This document shows positions 59,205 through 64,000 of a stretch of 64,000 bases of DNA, one piece after another. The notes below the pieces were generated by a model that had not been told where the DNA came from, did not search any database, and saw only the letters and a list, made by a program, of their open reading frames with translations. Source of the DNA: Mangrovicoccus sp049603835 (lineage in GTDB: Bacteria > Pseudomonadota > Alphaproteobacteria > Rhodobacterales > Rhodobacteraceae); contig JBMYSZ010000015.1 of NCBI GenBank assembly GCA_049603835.1, positions 1 to 64,000 on the forward strand, written 5' to 3'. Numbering within the stretch: the first letter of the stretch is position 1; each line of letters starts with the position of its first letter. Made by a program: the position numbers and the translations under genes.

Positions 59205-59215
59205 GGACGAGCAGA

Positions 59216-59575
59216 ATGGCAAACAGCAAACGGGACCTGTTCCTGAAGCGCCGACTGCGCGTTCGGAACAAACTTCGCAAAATGGCCAATGGTCGGCCGC
59301 GCCTTTCGGTGCACCGCTCCAACAAAAATATCAGCGTTCAGCTGATCGACGATGTGGCGGGAGTAACCCTGGCTGCGGCGTCTTCGTTGGAAAAAGACCT
59401 GGGCATTGTGAACCAAAACAATGTGGAAGCAGCAGCCAAAGTTGGCGCGGCAATTGCCGAGCGGGCCAAGGCGAAAGGCGTCGAAGAATGCTATTTCGAC
59501 CGCGGCGGTTTCCTTTTCCACGGCAAGATCAAAGCTCTGGCCGATGCAGCGCGCGAAGGCGGGCTGAAGTTCTAA
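59216..59575 (+). CDS. rplR: 50S ribosomal protein L18
   Basis: A 119-aa 5S rRNA-binding protein. RRLRVRNKLRKMANGRPRLSVHRSNKNISVQLIDD and the C-terminal FDRGGFLFHGKIKALADAAREGGLKF are standard. A hairpin with T run follows before rpsE, which is unusual within the spc operon. Confidence 0.97.
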   Translation: MANSKRDLFLKRRLRVRNKLRKMANGRPRLSVHRSNKNISVQLIDDVAGVTLAAASSLEKDLGIVNQNNVEAAAKVGAAIAERAKAKGVEECYFDRGGFLFHGKIKALADAAREGGLKF

Positions 59576-59584
59576 TTGGAGAGG

Positions 59585-59612
59585 GCGGGGCATTTGCTCT
59601 GCCTTTTTCCAC
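59585..59612 (+). terminator. Hairpin with T run between rplR and rpsE
   Basis: GGCGGGGC and GCTCTGCC pair across ATTT (two G-T pairs), followed by TTTTT. It lies inside the spc gene order and may attenuate rather than stop transcription. Confidence 0.5.
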
Positions 59613-59715
59613 TTGTAGCGGGCGCTTTCGGGCGGCCGCTCGATGATCCGGGACCGTTTCGGTCACCGCGATTGAGCTAACAGGCTAAAAGCCCGTATTC
59701 AGGAGAATGCCACTC

Positions 59716-60291
59716 ATGGCAGAACGTGATAACCGCCGGGGTCGCGATCGCGACGAAACCCCGGAATTCGCAGATCGTCTGGTTGCGATCAACCGTGTGT
59801 CCAAAACCGTAAAAGGTGGTAAGCGTTTCGGCTTTGCTGCTCTGGTGGTTGTGGGTGACCAAAAAGGCCGCGTTGGCTTTGGCAAAGGTAAAGCCAAAGA
59901 GGTGCCTGAAGCGATCCGTAAGGCAACTGAGCAAGCAAAACGCCAAATGATCCGCGTTCCGCTGCGCGAAGGCCGCACGCTGCACCATGACACTCAGGGC
60001 CGTTGGGGCGCTGGTAAAGTGGTTATGCGTACCGCACCGACCGGTACTGGTATCATCGCCGGTGGTCCGATGCGTGCCGTTTTCGAAATGCTTGGTGTGC
60101 AAGACGTTGTTGCGAAGTCCTTGGGCTCGCAGAACCCTTACAACATGATCCGCGCCACTTTGGATGGTCTGAAGCAAGAATCCAGCCCGCGCATGGTTGC
60201 CCAGCGTCGTGGTAAGAAAGTTGCTGACATCCTTCCGAAGCGTGATGAAGCACCGGCTGCAGACGCGGCTCCGGCCGAAGCTGAGGCATAA
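59716..60291 (+). CDS. rpsE: 30S ribosomal protein S5
   Basis: A 191-aa accuracy-related protein. RLVAINRVSKTVKGGKRFGFAALVVVGDQKGRVGFGKGKAKEVPEAI and APTGTGIIAGGPMRAVFE are canonical, and the tail is Ala-rich. I chose the ATG at 59716, because AGGAG (59701-59705) is only one base from the ATG at 59707. Confidence 0.96.
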   Translation: MAERDNRRGRDRDETPEFADRLVAINRVSKTVKGGKRFGFAALVVVGDQKGRVGFGKGKAKEVPEAIRKATEQAKRQMIRVPLREGRTLHHDTQGRWGAGKVVMRTAPTGTGIIAGGPMRAVFEMLGVQDVVAKSLGSQNPYNMIRATLDGLKQESSPRMVAQRRGKKVADILPKRDEAPAADAAPAEAEA

Positions 60292-60302
60292 GGAAACGTC
60301 AC

Positions 60303-60494
60303 ATGTCGAAGAAAACCATCGTCGTTAAGCAGATCGGCAGCCCGATCCGTCGCCCAGAAAAACAGCGCAAAACGCTGATCGGCCTGGGCCTGAACAAGAT
60401 GCACAAAACCCGCGAGCTGGAAGACACTCCTTCCGTGCGCGGCATGGTCAACTCGATCCCGCATCTGGTGGAAATCGTCGAAGAGCGCGGCTAA
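60303..60494 (+). CDS. rpmD: 50S ribosomal protein L30
   Basis: A 63-aa protein. VVKQIGSPIRRPEKQRKTLIGLGLNKMHKTRELEDTPSVRGMVNSIPHLVEIVEE matches L30. In most genomes rplO and secY follow; here a strong terminator ends the cluster and neither gene is in the window. Confidence 0.97.
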   Translation: MSKKTIVVKQIGSPIRRPEKQRKTLIGLGLNKMHKTRELEDTPSVRGMVNSIPHLVEIVEERG

Positions 60495-60517
60495 TCCCTC
60501 TCTTTGAGCAAGAAATT

Positions 60518-60553
60518 AAGGGCCCTCTAGTGTAAGCTAGGGGGCCTTTTTCT
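60518..60553 (+). terminator. Intrinsic terminator after rpmD
   Basis: AAGGGCCCTCTAG pairs with CTAGGGGGCCTTTTT across a six-base loop. It closes the relocated ribosomal cluster. Confidence 0.9.
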
Positions 60554-60650
60554 TTGTGGGTCGGATTGGTTGTGGGGGGCCGTTCCGACCTATCGCCTAT
60601 TGACCAATCCTCAAGCTGCAAGCCAGCTTAGGCGCATATGGGGGAAGAGA

Positions 60651-61367
60651 ATGTTCCAATTTCATGCCAAAGCCTGGGCTTTCGCGGCATTGCCGATACT
60701 GCTTGCGGGCTCGCCTTATGCGCAGCAGCCCCAAAATTGCACCGATGACGCTATGATCGTCTTTGATGGCTCGGGCTCCATGTCTGAGATGGGGTTTAAC
60801 CAGCTTGATGAGCCCCGCATTTTTGAAGCCCGCCGCGCTCTGCGCCAGGTCATGCCGCGGGTAGAGAAATTCCGCCAAATTGGCCTGATCACCTATGGCC
60901 CCAGCCGTGGCGATATATGTGAAGGGGTAGAGCTGCGCTTCACGCCTCGAAAAGACGCCGCTTGGCCCGTGATCACAACGATAGATGGGCTTCAGCCTGA
61001 GGGCGAAACACCGCTGACAGAGGCGGTGAGGCAAGCCGCAGAGGTGCTGACTGCCCGCGCCGCGAATGGGGTGGTTGTGCTGGTCACGGATGGCAAAGAA
61101 ACCTGCGACGGGGCACCTTGCCAATTAGCGGCGCATTTGGCGGCGGATTGGCCGGGGCTAAGGGTGCATGTGATTGGTTTTAAGGTACGTGGCGACCGGT
61201 TTGATTGGGATGCCCAGGGGGTCAATGATTATACGGATGCCCAATCTCCGGCGCGCTGTTTGGCCGAGGCGACGGGCGGGGAATATGTGTCCGCTGAAAC
61301 GGTTGAGCAGCTGATTGCAGCGCTACAAGTCACCCTTGGCTGCCCGCTTTTTGGGGCCCTTAGATAA
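60651..61367 (+). CDS. Secreted von Willebrand factor A domain protein
   Basis: A 238-aa protein with a signal peptide (MFQFHAKAWAFAALPILLAGSPYA) and one VWA domain. The MIDAS metal site is complete: DGSGSM (39-44), the threonine in PEGETPLTEA, and VTDGKETCDG. Six or more cysteines suggest periplasmic disulphides. It probably mediates metal-dependent protein contacts in the envelope; the partner is unknown. GGGGAAGAG lies before the ATG at 60651. Confidence 0.8.
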   Translation: MFQFHAKAWAFAALPILLAGSPYAQQPQNCTDDAMIVFDGSGSMSEMGFNQLDEPRIFEARRALRQVMPRVEKFRQIGLITYGPSRGDICEGVELRFTPRKDAAWPVITTIDGLQPEGETPLTEAVRQAAEVLTARAANGVVVLVTDGKETCDGAPCQLAAHLAADWPGLRVHVIGFKVRGDRFDWDAQGVNDYTDAQSPARCLAEATGGEYVSAETVEQLIAALQVTLGCPLFGALR

Positions 61368-61453
61368 AGCCTGGCGGATGCTGGATTGGGCACTGCGGGG
61401 CCCTAACCGCTCTGCACGCAAATCGGTGCAACTATCGAGAATGTTTAAGGGAA

Positions 61454-61529
<76 letters not shown>

Positions 61530-61586
61530 GGTGGAGCGCTAATAGCCAAACTCGTGAGGGGAATGCAAGGGCCTGTTTGCGGAAAT

Positions 61587-61829
61587 CTACAATTTAAGCC
61601 GTTCTATTTCAGCAGCCAGCTCGATCAGCTTTGGCACAGATTGAGTTCGACCAGATGCCGCCAGCTCAAAAGCCGCGAATTCCAATAGTTTAACGGCCAT
61701 ATCCTTGGCTTCTGGCGCGGCTTGCCCCATGTCATCCGTAGATTTGAGTTGATCAAAAATTTTTTGGAGCTGCTCTTCGCTGTCGGCGGAGTTCAGGACT
61801 TCGCCGTCAAAATTTACCAATCTTGCCAC
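61587..61829 (-). CDS. Small helical protein downstream of a LuxR-type gene
   Basis: An 80-aa protein starting at GTG (61829) with GAGG upstream on the minus strand. It is acidic, predicted mostly helical, and has no cysteines, signal peptide or membrane segment. It follows the LuxR-type regulator by 68 bases on the same strand and may be co-transcribed. I do not recognise a family. Confidence 0.55.
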   Translation of the reverse strand: MARLVNFDGEVLNSADSEEQLQKIFDQLKSTDDMGQAAPEAKDMAVKLLEFAAFELAASGRTQSVPKLIELAAEIERLKL

Positions 61830-61897
61830 TGGAACCTCACAGGAAAACGCTGATTTTCCCGAGTAGCGCGCAAATTGCCGCAGAGAAAGTCCCGCAA

Positions 61898-62650
61898 TTA
61901 CGCGACAAGTTGCGTGCCGGTCCGCAGAAATCCCGAGGCAATGCCCGTGAGAACCGCAGAGGTTCGGTCGGTCACGTCTAGCTTGCTAAAAATTCGGCGG
62001 GTCAGCGTATCGACTGTATGGCGAGACACCCCCATGATCTGGGCAATAGATGCCGTGCTTTTGCCGCAAGCGATCCATTCCAGGACTTCCTGCTCGCGTG
62101 CCGCTAAATGCAAATCCTGACCATTTGGCGTTTGGGTTTGGTTGCAAAATTTCAGATGGGCTGCTTGCAGGATCAGCTGCAATTCTTGCAGGCCCGTCTG
62201 GGACGGCAACTTATTCGGCGCAAAGCCCAGGCTCGCATAGCCATTGCGCAAATTCGGGCCAAATAGGCCCAAGGCAACACCATTGCTTAGCCCAGCCTGA
62301 CGCCGTGCAACTAGTAATTTCTGTTGTTGCTCCGACAGATCTGTGAGTTGGCCGATTGTATGCCATGAGAAAGGCGCGCCGCTTCGCAAGGCCATCTCAA
62401 CAATTGGGTCGAAGCGCACATAGCGGCAATCCACATATTCATCGACCCAGCTTTGCGGAAATCCTTCATGGATCATGGTTGGGCCCCCACCTGGCGCAAG
62501 CTTGGCGGCGCCCAAGGGGTTATAATGGTGATAGCAAAGCTGCTCTGCACCCAAATCGGTCAGATAGCTTCTCAACAAAGCCCAAAGGGACTCGGGGTCT
62601 GGGCTCTGAGAGATGCGGGCCAAAGCTGTTTGGATCGAAGCGATTGTCAA
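61898..62650 (-). CDS. LuxR-family quorum-sensing type regulator (no adjacent synthase)
   Basis: A 250-aa regulator. The N-terminal autoinducer-binding domain keeps the usual signal-pocket residues: Trp68, Tyr72 and Asp81-Pro82 in SWVDEYVDCRYVRFDPI, and Trp96 in PFSWHT. The C-terminal LuxR helix-turn-helix reads LAAREQEVLEWIACGKSTASIAQIMGVSRHTVDTLTRRIFSKLDVTDRT. No acyl-homoserine-lactone synthase is in the window, so it is a candidate LuxR solo. Start is uncertain: TTG 62650 has GGGA upstream and a sensible N-terminus; TTG 62692 adds 14 less family-like residues. It is flanked by two tRNA-Val genes. Confidence 0.83.
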   Translation of the reverse strand: MTIASIQTALARISQSPDPESLWALLRSYLTDLGAEQLCYHHYNPLGAAKLAPGGGPTMIHEGFPQSWVDEYVDCRYVRFDPIVEMALRSGAPFSWHTIGQLTDLSEQQQKLLVARRQAGLSNGVALGLFGPNLRNGYASLGFAPNKLPSQTGLQELQLILQAAHLKFCNQTQTPNGQDLHLAAREQEVLEWIACGKSTASIAQIMGVSRHTVDTLTRRIFSKLDVTDRTSAVLTGIASGFLRTGTQLVA

Positions 62651-62744
62651 TTGGATGTCCCAAGGCCGGGCACGCAGCAGGCAATAGGTCAAAACTGCCG
62701 ATACTACGGGTTCTGGCCGATATAAGATGTCGGTCTAGCAAAAC

Positions 62745-62819
62745 TGGTGGGTGATAAGAGATTCGAACTCCTGACATCTTCGATGTGAACGAAGCGCTCT
62801 ACCACTGAGCTAATCACCC
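62745..62819 (-). tRNA. trnV: tRNA-Val (anticodon CAC)
   Basis: On the minus strand, GGGTGAT/ATCACCC is the acceptor. The anticodon stem CTTCG/CGAAG encloses TTCACAT (anticodon CAC). The T-arm is AGGAGTTCGAATCTCTT, and CCA is encoded. 75 bases. It differs from the 61454 tRNA-Val at few positions outside the anticodon. Confidence 0.95.
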
Positions 62820-62963
62820 TGAGAGGGCCCACATATCTTTGTAACAAAAACGCTGCAAGATGGTTTCGTGATTCTGACGTAGCGTCTTTTTTCGATGAGA
62901 GCTTGTAATTTTGCGAATGGTTCGCAAATATTAGTCTTCGGCAATCTGCAAAAGGTTCTATTC

Positions 62964-63470
62964 TTGATCCAATCCAAAACTCCCAAGGTCTTTCGTATCC
63001 ATACGGTGGATGACCTGGCCCGCATCCCGTTTGAAAATGGTATGGCGGCAGTCGAGGTTCCGGCGGAGCTATTGGATAAGCTTGAGCTGAAAAACGAAAT
63101 CCGAGGGGATAGTGCGCGGCTGCGCAGCTTGGAGAAATCAATTCGGTCTAAGGGCTATCGTCCTATTGAGCCGATCACAGCCAGGATTAGCAAAAAGGGA
63201 AAATGGGTGGTTCTCAATGGCGGTCATCGCCTGACAGCCGCCCGCCGGATCTTAAAAGAGTTCTGGACCAATCTTTTCGGCGAAAAGGTCAAAAGCTTTT
63301 ATTTCGTGCTGTTTCTCACCCCAGATAGTTGGAGCAAGAAAAGCCCGCCTGCCGGGGCTATTTTGAATTTCGGAGATGTTGATAGCATCGCGGAAAGCCA
63401 ACAATCCTGGGAACGGGCGGATCGGCGCGCTAATTTTATCCAGATTCATCCGCCAGAATCGGAAAGCTGA
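62964..63470 (+). CDS. Orphan ParB/Srx-like nuclease-fold protein
   Basis: A 168-aa protein with a ParB/sulfiredoxin-like core. An N-terminal FRIHTVDDLARIPF segment is followed by RLRSLEKSIRSKGYRPIEPITARI, then WVVLNGGHRLTAARRI, which carries the GGHR motif equivalent to the GxxR/ERxxA phosphate-binding region. No ParB helix-turn-helix domain follows, and no parA is nearby, so this is not a partition protein. The start is uncertain: TTG 62964 has AAGG eight bases upstream, while ATG 62895 has no SD. Confidence 0.65.
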   Translation: MIQSKTPKVFRIHTVDDLARIPFENGMAAVEVPAELLDKLELKNEIRGDSARLRSLEKSIRSKGYRPIEPITARISKKGKWVVLNGGHRLTAARRILKEFWTNLFGEKVKSFYFVLFLTPDSWSKKSPPAGAILNFGDVDSIAESQQSWERADRRANFIQIHPPESES

Positions 63471-63506
63471 CCGGAAACCTAACTGGGGACGGGCAGGGGG
63501 AAGGGC

Positions 63507-63836
63507 TCAGTGGGACGAGCTTTGGGAAAAGAGATTTAATACCAGAACGCCGGCGATGATCAGGCTCAGGCCCAAAATCGCCGGCCAGTCGAGCTTTTGC
63601 CCAAAGAGCGCCACGCCCAAAATAGCGATCGCGGCGATCCCCACGCCGGACCAGACCGCATAGGCGATGCCGACGGGGATTATTTTTAGAGCGAAGGACA
63701 GAAACACAAAGCTCACCCCATAAGAGCCAAGCGCCAATACGCCCCATCCCCAGCTGCTAAAACCATTCGAGGCGGTCAAAGCAGTCGTGCCGATGATTTC
63801 GCCGATGATCGCGGCGATTAAATAGAGCCAATGCAT
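63507..63836 (-). CDS. Small multidrug resistance (SMR) family transporter
   Basis: A 109-aa inner-membrane protein with four transmembrane helices and the essential acidic residue Glu13 (IIGEIIGTTAL). The blocks IPVGIAYAVWSGVGIAAIAILGV and LIIAGVLVLNLFSQ fit EmrE/QacE/SugE-type exporters that act as dual-topology dimers. I chose the ATG at 63836 with GGAG upstream on the minus strand; a longer frame to 63875 adds residues not expected before helix 1. The substrate (quaternary ammonium or guanidinium) cannot be told from sequence. Confidence 0.88.
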   Translation of the reverse strand: MHWLYLIAAIIGEIIGTTALTASNGFSSWGWGVLALGSYGVSFVFLSFALKIIPVGIAYAVWSGVGIAAIAILGVALFGQKLDWPAILGLSLIIAGVLVLNLFSQSSSH

Positions 63837-64000
63837 GCCCAGATCTCCAGTTTGAGAAAAAAATTTTAGTCCCAATCCGGGGCTGAGAACAGATCGAACC
63901 TGTTTTTTGGCCTGTGTCCCTGTGGATAACTAAGGAAATTCAGCGACTTCCAAGATAATTGCGAAAAATTCGCAGATTCTCCCTACGTCAGGTGCATTTC

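Noticed and set aside
63921..63929. TGTGGATAA, a perfect DnaA-box match, near the window end.
   Set aside because: It is a single 9-mer without further clustered boxes or an AT-rich unwinding region in the visible sequence. A one-mismatch copy before rpsL shows that such matches occur by chance.

Overview
The window looks like a chromosomal segment of an alphaproteobacterium, most likely Rhodobacterales/Rhodobacteraceae. The evidence is the GC-rich, GCC/CTG-biased codon use, tRNA-Trp upstream of secE-nusG, a VPLPA-CTERM type sorting signal, a fused CbiG-CobJ, and late-type cobaltochelatase CobN next to CobW. I cannot name the genus from sequence alone.

Layout. (1) 1-11173: a tightly coupled cobalamin (corrin ring) operon: cobL, cobI, cbiG-cobJ, cobM, cbiD, cobK, cobW, cobN, mostly joined by ATGA overlaps. 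It mixes genes typical of the early-cobalt route (cbiD, cbiG) and the late-cobalt route (cobN). (2) 11174-13440: a Vat/CatB-type acetyltransferase preceded by a five-codon leader ORF whose codons can pair with the acetyltransferase ribosome binding site. Next come three tandem paralogous small secreted proteins on the minus strand, then tRNA-Trp. (3) 13700-17560: an RG-rich DEAD-box helicase, a solitary KAP-family P-loop NTPase and a carboxymuconolactone-decarboxylase-like protein, lying between tRNA-Trp and secE. (4) 17620-43399: the bacterial informational gene set in classical order: secE-nusG-rplKAJL-rpoBC, rpsL-rpsG-fusA-tuf, then rpsJ-rplCDWB-rpsS-rplV-rpsC-rplP. This core is broken at several junctions by foreign or unrelated genes: a dead VPLPA-CTERM gene between nusG and rplK, an acyltransferase between rplA and rplJ, an SH3b lipoprotein-like secreted protein between rpoC and rpsL, and a probable Panacea-type toxin-antitoxin pair between rplW and rplB. 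(5) 43400-56170: 12.8 kb separating rplP from rpmC. It holds a DUF1330/HxlR divergent pair, an arsenic detoxification GAPDH/ArsJ pair, and a seven-gene envelope operon built around two ABC-exporter-like membrane proteins (one with a degenerate ATPase domain, one without any), an SPFH protein and substrate-binding-like proteins. It ends with a 2OG-oxygenase-like protein and a polytopic membrane protein. (6) 56171-60494: the rest of the S10/spc operon, rpmC to rpmD, with its own sigma70-like promoter. rplO and secY are not in the window. (7) 60495-64000: a secreted VWA protein, two tRNA-Val genes flanking a LuxR-type regulator and a small co-oriented gene, an orphan ParB/Srx-like protein and an SMR multidrug transporter.

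Two small sequence families cut across this map. One is a REP-like hairpin family (GTAGGrTGGGC...GCCCAyC) with compensated stem changes, present at six junctions and mostly as head-to-head pairs. The other is the ten-base palindrome TGTGATCACA, found six times inside cobalamin coding sequence and in two different reading frames. The most interesting candidates are the toxin-antitoxin module inside the ribosomal operon, the translational-attenuator-like leader before the acetyltransferase, the Walker-less ABC/SPFH operon and the triplicated secreted protein family.
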